Below the pieces are notes generated by a model, which was given only the letters and a program-made list of their open reading frames with translations, had not been told where the DNA came from and ran no database searches. From Paenibacillus sp. FSL H8-0079 (GTDB lineage: Bacteria; Bacillota; Bacilli; Paenibacillales; Paenibacillaceae): 64,000 bases of DNA. The stretch spans positions 3,038,001-3,102,000 of the forward strand of contig NZ_CP150300.1 of the NCBI RefSeq assembly GCF_037991315.1, written 5' to 3'. The translations under genes were made by a program, and so were the position numbers. Below, one piece after another: positions 44,609-53,408 of the stretch; within the stretch, counting starts at the first letter, position 1; each line of letters begins with the position of its first letter.

Positions 44609-46627
44609 ATGAATCAAAGACCAATTATGCCGGAGGATCTGAGTCACTATCGTTGGATCAGTCAGCCAGTGATCAGTCTCAACGGACAAATTGCTTATGT
44701 GGAACAGACCATAGATCAGGATAAAAACGAATATAACACACAAATTCGAGGGATCTCCCTCGATGGTGATGAAGATATTGCACTTTCGGATGGAACAAAA
44801 GATTCTTCACCTGCTTGGTCGCCGGATGGCACACAGCTCACATTCATTCGCTCATTGGATGGGGGCAAAGGATTATGGACGCTTCATTCAGATCAAAAAG
44901 AGCCGGTCATGCTGATATCTCCCGCACGTGAAATATTGAGTTACATCTGGTCACCGAACGGGCAGTACATTGCGTTTACCAGCAAAGTGCAACCAGAGGA
45001 CCAACAGAAGAAAGCTGACGTGCAACAGGAGTCTGCACCTGTACTGCGAGGTAAAGTCTTCGAACGAACAACGCCGAAGGCCGAAGGGGCTGGCTGGTGG
45101 GATGGCCAATACAGCCAGTTGTTTGTATATGAGATCAAAAGCGGGCAGATCACGCAGGTGACTTCTGGGCTATGGAATATCAGTGCTCCAGCATGGTCGC
45201 CAGATAGCCAGCACCTTTCCTTCATATCCAAGCAAGTGGAGGATGAGGAGCTTGATGCGGATCTCCTGTACTTTACGGATATATACAGCATTCGACTAGG
45301 AGAGAGTGATCTCTTCAAAGTGACGGATTCCAGCTTGGCGATTAACCAGTTTTCCTATTCACCCGATGGACAGCAGTTTATCCTGATCGCCAGTGATCGC
45401 GAATACGGAAGTGGGAGTCACAACAGATTATATGCAGTCCCCGTTCATCGAGGTGTACCCAGGTCAATCGCACCGCAAGTAGATATGCAGATTGGTAACG
45501 CAGCACTGGGGGATATGAAGTCGGCAGGTGCGTCACCTTCTCCAATCTCGGATGTCCATCATCCGGAACGCGGTGTATATGTACTCGGAACGCATAACGG
45601 GAATGTGGACGTGTACCGTATTCAAGAAGATGGGGCTTGTCAATTGGTGACGGGCGCTGGTGAAAAGGATGTGTATCAGTATACCTTAACGCCGGATGGT
45701 ACATCGCTGGTTATCGCTGCATCGACTGCTGAACATCCTGGAGAGTTATATCGCGTGCATGTTGAAAGTGGTGAAATGTTCAGACTCACCCACCGAAATG
45801 ATGAATTCTTGGCTGAATTAGCTGTTAATGTGCCTGTACGTGTAGAGTTTACGTCTTCCGATGGATGGCCGCTTCAAGGTTGGTTAGCTACACCGGCAGT
45901 ACGTTCATCCAATGGGAAGCTGCCACTGATTTTGCAAATTCATGGTGGACCTCACGCCATGTATACGGGAACATTCAGTCATGAGATGCAGACACTCGTT
46001 GCGCAAGGGTATGCTGTGTTATGGATCAATCCTCGCGGAAGCATGGGATACGGTCAGGAGTTTGCCAGAGCATGCCGTGGTGACTTTGCCGGAGGCGATT
46101 ACCGGGATTTGATGGAAGCTGTTGATTATGCCCTGGCTACATATGATTTCCTAGATGCATCACGTTTGGGTGTAGCAGGTGGCAGTTATGGTGGGGTGAT
46201 GACCAACTGGATCGTAGCGCATACGCACCGTTTCAAAGCGGCAGTAACTCAGCGTTGCATCTCCAACTGGTTGTCCATGTATGGAACGAGCGATATCGGA
46301 ATTTCCTATGTCCAGGGAGTCATTGGTGGCAATCCGGCGGAAAACGCTGACTTCCTATGGTCCCGCTCACCTCTTGCCCATGCACATCACATTGAGACGC
46401 CACTTCTGATCATGCACGGAGAGCAGGACTATCGGACACCGATTGCGCAAGCGGAGGAATTATATACTACGCTAAAACGATACGGTAAAAAGACCAAACT
46501 GATTCGTTATCCGGGCTCCAACCACAGTTTACTCAAAAGCGGTAAACCTTCACTTCGGATCGATAGCTTCGAACAGGTGAATGCCTGGTTCAATCAGTAT
46601 CTCGGGAATGAGGAGGGAGAGCAATGA
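44609..46627 (+). CDS. S9 prolyl-oligopeptidase-family peptidase (acylaminoacyl-peptidase type)
   Basis: A 672-residue serine peptidase. The N-terminal part is a beta-propeller with repeats such as SSPAWSPDGTQLTFI and ISAPAWSPDSQHLSFIS, which restricts access to short peptides. The C-terminal alpha/beta hydrolase domain has the oxyanion stretch LILQIHGGPHAMY, the nucleophile elbow GVAGGSYGGVMTNW, and the later aspartate and histidine in MHGEQDYRTPIAQAEELY and YPGSNHSLLKSG. Cytoplasmic. It would cleave imported or N-blocked peptides. It follows the permease genes by 21 bases and overlaps the next gene by four. Confidence 0.92.
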   Translation: MNQRPIMPEDLSHYRWISQPVISLNGQIAYVEQTIDQDKNEYNTQIRGISLDGDEDIALSDGTKDSSPAWSPDGTQLTFIRSLDGGKGLWTLHSDQKEPVMLISPAREILSYIWSPNGQYIAFTSKVQPEDQQKKADVQQESAPVLRGKVFERTTPKAEGAGWWDGQYSQLFVYEIKSGQITQVTSGLWNISAPAWSPDSQHLSFISKQVEDEELDADLLYFTDIYSIRLGESDLFKVTDSSLAINQFSYSPDGQQFILIASDREYGSGSHNRLYAVPVHRGVPRSIAPQVDMQIGNAALGDMKSAGASPSPISDVHHPERGVYVLGTHNGNVDVYRIQEDGACQLVTGAGEKDVYQYTLTPDGTSLVIAASTAEHPGELYRVHVESGEMFRLTHRNDEFLAELAVNVPVRVEFTSSDGWPLQGWLATPAVRSSNGKLPLILQIHGGPHAMYTGTFSHEMQTLVAQGYAVLWINPRGSMGYGQEFARACRGDFAGGDYRDLMEAVDYALATYDFLDASRLGVAGGSYGGVMTNWIVAHTHRFKAAVTQRCISNWLSMYGTSDIGISYVQGVIGGNPAENADFLWSRSPLAHAHHIETPLLIMHGEQDYRTPIAQAEELYTTLKRYGKKTKLIRYPGSNHSLLKSGKPSLRIDSFEQVNAWFNQYLGNEEGEQ

Positions 46628-47100
46628 GTCGAACTCAGCTGTCCATTCCTGTAGGGCTTCTTGTAGAGAATGTTCTGACAAGTGGGGTTCCAGGAGAAGT
46701 GATCATTGAATGGTTACAACGTCGAGACTATTCGCAGTTGTTGCCTTTGGTTAAGGAATCCGCAATGGATTTCGATGAAAGATTACAGACAGCAGCTGAT
46801 ATCGGAGACGATTGGGAAAAGGCGATACGTCAAGGTTATGAGTTTAAGTTTTTGCATATTAACGGGTTGAAACGATTGCTCGATTTCCGGTTTGATCGTA
46901 AGGTGGATCGGGATTATGTTCAAGATGAACTGTCACTGAAGCATATTCGTCTGACCGCACAAGAGATTGAATTGCTGCAATCGTTAATTGGCAGACAATG
47001 GATCGTGCAAGCAGAAGAAACAGAGGCAGCAGAAGAAGGCAGAACAGAGAGCAAGTCATCCTCCCACATTCCCGTCGGTATTCAATTGAAATTCCCATAA
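46624..47100 (+). CDS. Unknown protein, last gene of the peptide-use operon
   Basis: A 158-residue soluble, mostly helical protein coupled to the peptidase gene by an ATGA overlap. It begins LSIPVGLLVENVLTSGVPGE, has a charged middle (DIGDDWEKAIRQGYEFKFL) and an acidic, low-complexity stretch (AEETEAAEEGRTESK) before the ending VGIQLKFP. I recognise no domain. The overlap and shared terminator say it belongs with peptide use, perhaps as an accessory or regulatory partner of the peptidase. Confidence 0.7.
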   Translation: MSRTQLSIPVGLLVENVLTSGVPGEVIIEWLQRRDYSQLLPLVKESAMDFDERLQTAADIGDDWEKAIRQGYEFKFLHINGLKRLLDFRFDRKVDRDYVQDELSLKHIRLTAQEIELLQSLIGRQWIVQAEETEAAEEGRTESKSSSHIPVGIQLKFP

Positions 47101-47111
47101 TAGACCAGCAG

Positions 47112-47137
47112 AAGCCGCGATGATCGCGGCTTTTTTG
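47112..47137 (+). terminator. Intrinsic terminator of the peptide-use operon
   Basis: AAGCCGCGA and TCGCGGCTT around TGA, followed by TTTT. Confidence 0.92.
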
Positions 47138-47264
47138 GTATGTACAGGTAGAAATGTGGACGACGGGATTCAAAAGTTGAAATCGGACTCTGTATGATTT
47201 ATATTTATATTAAATGATATTATTATCTATCGAAAAAACACAGGCGTAAAAAGGGGGACCTAGG

Positions 47265-47627
47265 ATGTCCATTCAAAATGTTCTGGGAAAAATTCAAATA
47301 TCGGATGATGTGATCTCCAAAATTGTCGGCAAGATCGCGAATACCACAAGTGAGATTTCCTCCATGTCGACAGGACTTGTAGAAGGTATCACCAAAAAGT
47401 GGAGCGGGAAAAGTCTGCAAAATGGTATTGCCATCCGCAAGGTAGAATCCAAACTGGAGATTAACTTAAAGGTTGTTGTTCGTTATGGAACGAAAGTGCA
47501 TGAAGTTTGCAGGGAATTGCAAAACAATGTGAGACTGCATGTGGAACAGTTGACCGGATTAACCATTGATACGGTGAACGTAATCGTTGAGGGCATATCA
47601 CTCAACCAACCTGATGCCAGGTTCTAA
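47265..47627 (+). CDS. Asp23/Gls24-family protein
   Basis: A 120-residue protein of the Asp23/YloU family: ISDDVISKIVGKIANTTSEI near the start, then KLEINLKVVVRYGTKVHEVCRELQNNVRLHVEQLTGL and a closing VNVIVEGISL. Members are abundant in Firmicutes, respond to alkaline or envelope stress and associate with the membrane through partners; exact function is not settled. Single gene, not linked to its neighbours. Confidence 0.87.
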   Translation: MSIQNVLGKIQISDDVISKIVGKIANTTSEISSMSTGLVEGITKKWSGKSLQNGIAIRKVESKLEINLKVVVRYGTKVHEVCRELQNNVRLHVEQLTGLTIDTVNVIVEGISLNQPDARF

Positions 47628-47710
47628 TTCAATTTTGAAAAAAGCGAAGAATGAAGAGCACCATATCGTAGCATTGACTACCTTGCCCTATACCGAATGA
47701 CCAAAATACT

Positions 47711-47770
47711 GATGTAGTGTTTTCTAATGCGAATAGATGTAGTGTTTTCTAATGCGAATAGATGAAGTAA
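47711..47770. repeat. Tandem 25-bp direct repeat (two copies plus a partial third)
   Basis: Two identical 25-base units occupy 47711-47735 and 47736-47760 (each begins GATGTAGTGTTTTCTAATGC), followed by a partial third copy GATGAAGTAA. It lies in the gap between the Asp23-family gene and the convergent LysR gene. Not a CRISPR: there are no spacers. Confidence 0.9.
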
Positions 47771-47787
47771 CTGGAAGATTCATATAC

Positions 47788-47828
47788 ATAAGCCCACGCC
47801 GTTATCGTGTAATGGAGGGGCTTATTTG
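47788..47828. terminator. Possible weak terminator between convergent genes
   Basis: ATAAGCCC pairs with GGGCTTAT around a long loop; the T tails on both strands are poor. Confidence 0.35.
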
Positions 47829-47841
47829 CAGTCATCGATCT

Positions 47842-48726
47842 TCAAGCCGTATTGAGATTCGCGAAATAGCCGATGACATAATCACGAAAATTTTGGGCAG
47901 TGCGTGATAGATAACGTCCCTCGACCCAGGCAAGATAGAACGTTAATTGACAATCAGCACCATCAATATGAAGGTAGGAGAGTGTATCGTCTTCTCTCTG
48001 TGAAGCTGCGGGAGCAAAGGCGATTCCCAAACCGGCTTGAACGAGACCTGCAATGGCAGCAGGTTCATCTCCTTCACATATGATATGAGGGAGGAAACCA
48101 GCCTGTCTGCAATACATATCCGTTATTTCCCGAAATGAATATCCTTGTTTAAGGGATATGAAGTCTTCATTAGCCAGCTCTGCAAGTGAAATCCGGTCGC
48201 GTCCAGCAAGCGGATGCGTTGGCGGAACGGTAAGCAAGATTTCTTCCGTGATCAAAGGGATATGCTTAATATCCGCACGATCAATGCATTGGGAGGTCAG
48301 GAAGAAATCAATTTCGGACTGTTCAAGTAATAGAAGCTTTTCTTTTTCGGTTGAAGCTTGTGTGATCTTGAAGTTCACATCCGGATGTTGCGTGAGGTAG
48401 GTAGATAATAATTTCGTTAAACGGTTCAAGGTGGTCGTAGCCAGTGAGATTCTGCCTTGTTCGTAACCGGCTAATTCCATGGCTTCTCGTTTTCCTTCTT
48501 CCAGATTAGCCAAAGACTGATTGACCCGCTTCAAATAAGCTTTACCACAAGTGTTCAAACGAATCTGTCTGCCGACACGATCGAACAAGAGAACCCCCAC
48601 TTCATCCTCCAAGCGGGAAATAATCATGCTTAGTGCGGGTTGGGCCATATGCAGTTCATGGGCGGCCTGCGTCATGTGTTCGGTGCGAGCTACGGTTTGA
48701 AAATATTTCAAATGGGCGATGTCCAT
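47842..48726 (-). CDS. LysR-family regulator divergent from an MFS gene
   Basis: A 294-residue LysR-type regulator. The N-terminal helix-turn-helix is MDIAHLKYFQTVARTEHMTQAAHELHMAQPALSMIISRLEDEVG, followed by the two-lobed effector domain (ISLATTTLNRLTKLLSTYL, LLTVPPTHPLAGRDRISLAEL, AAIAGLVQAGLGIAFAPA). AAAGGTGGATC precedes the ATG. It is divergent from a DHA2-type efflux gene 116 bases away, its natural target. It resembles the YwbI/CynR-like group in general layout. Effector unknown. Confidence 0.92.
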   Translation of the reverse strand: MDIAHLKYFQTVARTEHMTQAAHELHMAQPALSMIISRLEDEVGVLLFDRVGRQIRLNTCGKAYLKRVNQSLANLEEGKREAMELAGYEQGRISLATTTLNRLTKLLSTYLTQHPDVNFKITQASTEKEKLLLLEQSEIDFFLTSQCIDRADIKHIPLITEEILLTVPPTHPLAGRDRISLAELANEDFISLKQGYSFREITDMYCRQAGFLPHIICEGDEPAAIAGLVQAGLGIAFAPAASQREDDTLSYLHIDGADCQLTFYLAWVEGRYLSRTAQNFRDYVIGYFANLNTA

Positions 48727-48842
48727 TGCTGATCCACCTTTTATTGATAATGATTTTATTATTATATTATACGAATATATATATTTTTTCTAATGATGAA
48801 AGTGAATTATACTTGGAGCATTCTCAATACGGAGGCTCTGCA

Positions 48843-50282
48843 ATGACACGACTAACAACTCATTCCTCGATCCAACCTAATGCCAACCCCCATTCCGATA
48901 AGCTTATTCGAAAAATTGCATGGGTGGTTGCACTTGGCGTGCTACTGAACCCATTGAACTCATCCATGATTGCTGTGGCGCTCATGAGGATCGGAACAGA
49001 ATTTCAGGTGAATCTCGCAACAGTGACCTGGTTGCTATCGGGTTTCTATCTGGCAGGAGCCATCGGACCTTCACTTGCGGGCAAGCTCTCGGATCTCTTT
49101 GGAGCGAAACGAATCTTTCTGAGTGGACTATCGCTTGTTCTACTCAGTAGTGTGGTGGCCGTGTGGGCACCGAATTTTGGCATGCTTTTGGCTATGCGTA
49201 TTATACAGGCTTTGGGTAGTGCTGTAGCTTTCCCTGCGGGCATGTCCATGTTGCGAGCGGCTGCCACACAGCAGGGAGCGAAGGATGATCCCAATCGAAT
49301 TGCCTCAGCTCTGGCGCTGGTTTCGATCATGGCTAATGTCATGGCTGCATTCGGTCCCACACTTGGGGGTATTCTGGTCGGCTCGATCGGTTGGCAATCG
49401 ATCTTCTGGATTAACATCCCGATCACCTTGGCAACGCTGTGGATTGCTCGTGCATGGCTGCCTAAAGACCAAGTTGTGCAAGAGGCAACGATTGCGAACG
49501 GAACAGTAGCTGCACCTGTTTGGAAACGCATGGACATCCCGGGTATCGGACTATTTGTCCTCATGCTGACAACACTGATGCTGTTCCTGCTGTCTTTGTC
49601 GGACGGCATGTCCTGGTGGCTGCTCATCGTTTCCCTGATTACAGGTACTGTTCTTGTATGGTGGGAAAAGCATGCAACAAGTCCATTTATGAATATTCAT
49701 ATGATTACTTCTAATCGGCGACTCCGATTTGTCTACGTTCAATATATTGGAGTTAATGTTGTTTTCTATTCGTTGTTCTTCTGTATTCCGCTATGGTTAG
49801 ACCAAGTGAAGGGATATGATCCCAAAACAACCGGCTTGCTCATGCTTCCTCTGGCAGGATTAGGCGTGATCATGACTTCAGTTGCGGTCAAATGCAATAA
49901 ACGTTTTGGTTATCGCACCACCATCATTGTGGGGAACCTTTTATTAGTTGCAAGTACACTTCTGTTATTGCTGCTTGGTGAAAATAGCTCCATGTTATTG
50001 ATTCTGGTAGTGAATGCCGTACTGGGTATTCCCAATGGATTCAACAACATGGGTCTGCAAACAGCGCTGTATGATGTCACATCACCGGAAGAGACCGGAG
50101 CCGCTTCAGGGTTATACGTTACGTTCCGCTCGATTGGTAGTATCTTGTCCACCAGTTTACTAGGCATAACCTTCGGTGGAGCCATTCGTTCTGAAGGACT
50201 GCATACCATTGCCCTGATCACTGCGGGGCTGGCCATTTTATTACTGTTAGTTAGCATTTCGACGGTGAAGTCCAAGGTATAA
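48843..50282 (+). CDS. MFS multidrug-type exporter, DHA2 (14 TM)
   Basis: A 479-residue exporter of the EmrB/QacA type. Start ATG 48843, with GGAGGC upstream; a longer frame runs back through the LysR gene and is not credible. Motifs: the loop-2 GKLSDLFGAKRIFLSG (motif A), MRIIQALGSAVAFPAGMSML (motif B) and AAFGPTLGGILVG (motif C of exporters). About 14 membrane segments. Likely expels a toxic or drug-like compound under control of the divergent LysR regulator. Substrate unknown. Confidence 0.9.
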   Translation: MTRLTTHSSIQPNANPHSDKLIRKIAWVVALGVLLNPLNSSMIAVALMRIGTEFQVNLATVTWLLSGFYLAGAIGPSLAGKLSDLFGAKRIFLSGLSLVLLSSVVAVWAPNFGMLLAMRIIQALGSAVAFPAGMSMLRAAATQQGAKDDPNRIASALALVSIMANVMAAFGPTLGGILVGSIGWQSIFWINIPITLATLWIARAWLPKDQVVQEATIANGTVAAPVWKRMDIPGIGLFVLMLTTLMLFLLSLSDGMSWWLLIVSLITGTVLVWWEKHATSPFMNIHMITSNRRLRFVYVQYIGVNVVFYSLFFCIPLWLDQVKGYDPKTTGLLMLPLAGLGVIMTSVAVKCNKRFGYRTTIIVGNLLLVASTLLLLLLGENSSMLLILVVNAVLGIPNGFNNMGLQTALYDVTSPEETGAASGLYVTFRSIGSILSTSLLGITFGGAIRSEGLHTIALITAGLAILLLLVSISTVKSKV

Positions 50283-50315
50283 ATACGAACAATTACTAGG
50301 GAATATAGTGTGGGA

Positions 50316-50350
50316 AAAAAGATGCTTTTTGCGTCTTTCCTTTATATTTC
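50316..50350 (+). terminator. Terminator after the DHA2 exporter
   Basis: AAAGATGC and GCGTCTTT (one wobble) around a T loop, with a T-rich tail. Confidence 0.6.
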
Positions 50351-50482
50351 GGAGATTTCCTCTAAAAAAAGTAACTTGACTTTTGTGTGTGTTTAAGCAG
50401 GTACTTGACAGGGGTGTGGTATAGTATAAAAAGTTCTTTTAATGAAGAAAGACGGAGAAATATACAATGTGGGGTGTAACCA

Positions 50483-51088
50483 GTGTATCAATATAAGGAT
50501 CAGGAATATGAAGCAGTACATTTTGAGGGACGCGATCTGAGATATGGAGAATTGATAAGCTGTGTTTTCAAACAGTGTACATTCATGAATGCTTCTATGG
50601 AAGAAATCGAAACAAGTAACTGCCGTTTTATCGAGTGTGACTTCAAAGGGGCTTCGATGAATGGTTCGATTCATACGGAATCGGCTTTTGAAAACTGCAC
50701 CTTCGGTGGTGCGAATCTCTTTGCTTCCAAATTCAGCTCCTGCAAGATGACAGGCTCGGACTTTTCAGGTGCGCAAATGGATGGCATTACACTAAGTCAC
50801 GGGGATTGGTCTTATACAAATCTGAGACATACCCGATTAGGCAAACAGGATTTGCGAGGAATTCGTTTCTTTGAAGCTGACTTTACAGACACGGATTTCA
50901 CCAAAGCGGATTTGAGAGACTGTGATCTTACAAGAGCCGTTTTGAGCAGAGCCAAGCTGCAAGGGGCCGATCTTAGAGGGGCCAATCTGGAGGGCATAGA
51001 TCTGAAATCTCTGGATATCAAAGGTGTACGTTTGGATCGCGAACAAGCCGTTCTGTTTGTACGCTCTTATGGTGCGAAAGTAGATTGA
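50483..51088 (+). CDS. Pentapeptide-repeat protein, Qnr-like
   Basis: A 201-residue protein made almost wholly of pentapeptide repeats (A(D/N)Lxx or xFxxC), for example CVFKQCTFMNAS, CRFIECDFKGAS, ADLRDCDLTRAVLSRAKLQGADLRGANL. Such repeats fold into a right-handed quadrilateral helix that mimics DNA. Length and the closing GVRLDREQAVLFVRSYGA resemble chromosomal Qnr-type proteins of Gram-positive bacteria, which shield DNA gyrase from fluoroquinolones. The Qnr link is an inference; other pentapeptide proteins have unknown roles. GTG start, monocistronic, near two efflux genes and an ABC-F gene. Confidence 0.8.
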   Translation: MYQYKDQEYEAVHFEGRDLRYGELISCVFKQCTFMNASMEEIETSNCRFIECDFKGASMNGSIHTESAFENCTFGGANLFASKFSSCKMTGSDFSGAQMDGITLSHGDWSYTNLRHTRLGKQDLRGIRFFEADFTDTDFTKADLRDCDLTRAVLSRAKLQGADLRGANLEGIDLKSLDIKGVRLDREQAVLFVRSYGAKVD

Positions 51089-51106
51089 GTTGAACATACA
51101 CAGCAG

Positions 51107-51134
51107 GAAGCCGCCCTTAAGGCGGCTTTTTTGA
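51107..51134 (+). terminator. Intrinsic terminator after the pentapeptide gene
   Basis: AAGCCGCC and GGCGGCTT around CTTAA, followed by TTTT. Confidence 0.92.
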
Positions 51135-51225
51135 CTTTAAAGCTTTCCGATTCAAGAAAGTAGGCAGGAATAAAAGATCTAAACAAGAAGTAGTTAACAT
51201 AAGTTTCAAATAAAAGGAGGTTATT

Positions 51226-51609
51226 ATGACCGTCACATTAATTACTTTTGTTGCTGTTATTGTCTTTATGCTTATAACAGGCACGATCACTACGATTATG
51301 GTATTTAAACTGCTGCGTAGCAATAAAGAGAAACATCACCTTCGCAAGAGCATTCTGATGGATGGAATTCCAGCAGAAGCAATAATTCATGATATTGTAC
51401 AGACTTCATCCAGTAGGGATGGAAGGCCGGGCGTGCGATTGGATTTAACTGTAACCCAAGTTGACGGCCGCACCTTTCCAACAATTGTAGAGACTTATAT
51501 CCCGATCACACATATTCCCCACTTCCAGAAAGGAAATATCATTAATGTGAAATACATTACGATGGGGAATGAACGAAAAGTTGAGGTAGAGGATGCTTAT
51601 GTTCCGTAA
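51226..51609 (+). CDS. Small single-pass membrane protein, unknown
   Basis: A 127-residue protein with one long N-terminal membrane segment (VTLITFVAVIVFMLITGTIT) and a soluble domain of about 95 residues containing GIPAEAIIHDIVQTSS, RPGVRLDLTVTQVDGRTF and GNIINVKYI. The latter half looks like a small beta-barrel/OB-type domain of the kind seen in DUF-type membrane-bound proteins, but I cannot name it. AAAGGAGG precedes the ATG. Single gene, convergent with the MFS gene. Confidence 0.7.
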   Translation: MTVTLITFVAVIVFMLITGTITTIMVFKLLRSNKEKHHLRKSILMDGIPAEAIIHDIVQTSSSRDGRPGVRLDLTVTQVDGRTFPTIVETYIPITHIPHFQKGNIINVKYITMGNERKVEVEDAYVP

Positions 51610-51644
51610 GGTGTACCCATTGGAGGCCTGTTCTCAGGCATATC

Positions 51645-51682
51645 AAAAACCATTACCTGAAACAACTCAGGTAGTGGTTTTT
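51645..51682. terminator. Bidirectional terminator between convergent genes
   Basis: A 16-base stem, AAAAACCATTACCTGA with TCAGGTAGTGGTTTTT, around AACAAC. The A run and T run allow it to stop transcription from both sides. Confidence 0.9.
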
Positions 51683-51763
51683 GATGTTCATTTAATTGAG
51701 TTAATCCTCTTCTTTTGACATATTTCGTATATACCTCGCTTTGTTTCATAAAGTGAATTTTCA

Positions 51764-53269
51764 TTACGTTTTAACGCTGTGCTTTTGGGCTCGTTTCAAG
51801 CGCACGGCAACCCAGCTCATGATCAGAGCAGCAATGAACAGAAATACGGTCACACCTGCAATGACGACAAAGAAAGATTGGTCAAATGCAGCAAAGGCGG
51901 CATTTTTGAGCGATTCAGCAGACGCAGCAGGCAAACTTTCGGCAGCGATAAGCGCTTCATCCAGACTGTCCTTCGCATTGGCTGGCACACTAATTCCCGC
52001 AGGAATCTTCATAGCGAGTGTGTAGAAAAGGGTCGACATGCTTCCGATGATGGCAATACCGGATGCTCCGCCCAGCTCATAACCTACTTCCTCAATGGAA
52101 GCAGCCATACCCGCTTTGTGAGGTGGGGCATAACTCATAATGGAATGGGATGCAGCGGTCATGCCTGATCCAAGACCTGCACCAAGCAGTGCCAAACCCA
52201 GAATCTGCCCGGTAAACCCTGTATTGAAATACATCAGATACGTCCCCATGCCAAGGGCAGCGATGAACAGAGAAAAGCTTTTGATATATACAACATCCAC
52301 ACGGTGCATAATGGCTCCCGTAACAGGTCCGGCAATGAGTGCTGCAACAGGTATGGATACGGTGAATAGTCCAGCTTGAAGCGGTGACATGCCTTCCACC
52401 AGCTGAAGCCGCTGAGTGACCATATATTGCACACCCATTTGTGCAAACAAGCCAACCAGTGCGGTAATAAAGCCGGTGCTGAATCTTGGAATTTTGAATA
52501 AGGACAGATCCAGAAGCGGGTGGGTACTGTTATTCTGACGGCGAATAAAGATGATCAGGGACAGAACACCGATCACAGCAGCGATGATAGCGAGTGTCAG
52601 AGATCCTTCGCGTCTTGTGAATTCCTTGATAGAATAGATAATTCCAACCATGGCAATCATGATCTGAATGGAACTGGTGAAATCCCACTTTTTCGACGTA
52701 TCCCCTTGATGTTTAGGAATCATTTTCAAGGCGAATACAAACGCGATAATGGCTATCGGCAGGTTAATCAGAAATACAGAGCCCCACCAGAAGTGTTGAA
52801 GAAGCAATCCGCCGACAATCGGTCCCAGTCCTGCACCACCGGATGCAATGGAACCCCATATGCCGATCGCGAGTGCGAGTTCTCGTTCATTCGTAAACGT
52901 AACCCTGATGATCGACAATGTGGCTGGCATCATCATGGATGCGCCTACGGCAAGAAGAATTCTGCTCATGACCAGTACGGCAGGTACTGGAGAAAAGGCA
53001 GCAGCAAGAGAAGCGGCAGAAAAGACGAGCAATCCCAGGGTGAATATTTTTTTGTGACCAAGACGGTCCCCGAGCGTTCCCATTGCAGGCAGCAAACCCG
53101 CCATGACTAGGGAGTAACCGTTTAGAATCCATAATTTCTCCGAAGCTGATGCACCGAGATCATGGGTCAAGCTGGGTAAAGCGGTGTACAGGATGGTCAT
53201 ATCCATCACAATGAGTAATAGTGCACTTGAGACAATAACAAGAATCATCCAACGTTTGAATTTTGACAT
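51764..53269 (-). CDS. MFS multidrug-type exporter, DHA2, controlled by MerR
   Basis: A 501-residue 14-TM exporter. Motifs: MDMTILYTALPSLTHDL (motif D1), GTLGDRLGHKKIFTLG (motif A), SRILLAVGASMMMPATLSIIR (motif B) and GAGLGPIVGGLLLQHF (motif C). GGAGGG lies six bases before the ATG. Similar proteins include QacA and LfrA-type pumps for cationic drugs. The divergent MerR gene and the dyad in the shared promoter mean it is probably switched on by its substrate. Confidence 0.92.
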   Translation of the reverse strand: MSKFKRWMILVIVSSALLLIVMDMTILYTALPSLTHDLGASASEKLWILNGYSLVMAGLLPAMGTLGDRLGHKKIFTLGLLVFSAASLAAAFSPVPAVLVMSRILLAVGASMMMPATLSIIRVTFTNERELALAIGIWGSIASGGAGLGPIVGGLLLQHFWWGSVFLINLPIAIIAFVFALKMIPKHQGDTSKKWDFTSSIQIMIAMVGIIYSIKEFTRREGSLTLAIIAAVIGVLSLIIFIRRQNNSTHPLLDLSLFKIPRFSTGFITALVGLFAQMGVQYMVTQRLQLVEGMSPLQAGLFTVSIPVAALIAGPVTGAIMHRVDVVYIKSFSLFIAALGMGTYLMYFNTGFTGQILGLALLGAGLGSGMTAASHSIMSYAPPHKAGMAASIEEVGYELGGASGIAIIGSMSTLFYTLAMKIPAGISVPANAKDSLDEALIAAESLPAASAESLKNAAFAAFDQSFFVVIAGVTVFLFIAALIMSWVAVRLKRAQKHSVKT

Positions 53270-53304
53270 GTTTCCCTCCGACGATATGAATAACTTACAA
53301 TTCT

Positions 53305-53335
53305 AGACTAAACTATTGGGTAACCCTATAGTCAA
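53305..53335 (-). promoter_or_regulatory. MerR-type promoter of the DHA2 exporter (19-bp spacer)
   Basis: On the - strand: TTGACT (53330-53335), a 19-base spacer and TAGTCT (53305-53310). The over-long spacer contains the dyad CTATTGGGTAACCCTATAG (53313-53331 as read on +), the classic form in which a MerR protein untwists DNA to activate transcription. Confidence 0.78.
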
Positions 53336-53408
53336 ACTTTTCTTTACACACTATAATGCAATTATATTGATAAAACTTAGACCACATATGTATATGGAGG
53401 ACCCAAAG

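Noticed and set aside
47711..47770. CRISPR-like repeat
   Set aside because: The two units are directly adjacent with no spacers and there are no cas genes.
48633..48842. 70-residue N-terminal extension of the DHA2 exporter
   Set aside because: It overlaps the start of the divergent LysR gene; GGAGGC and the family start point to 48843.
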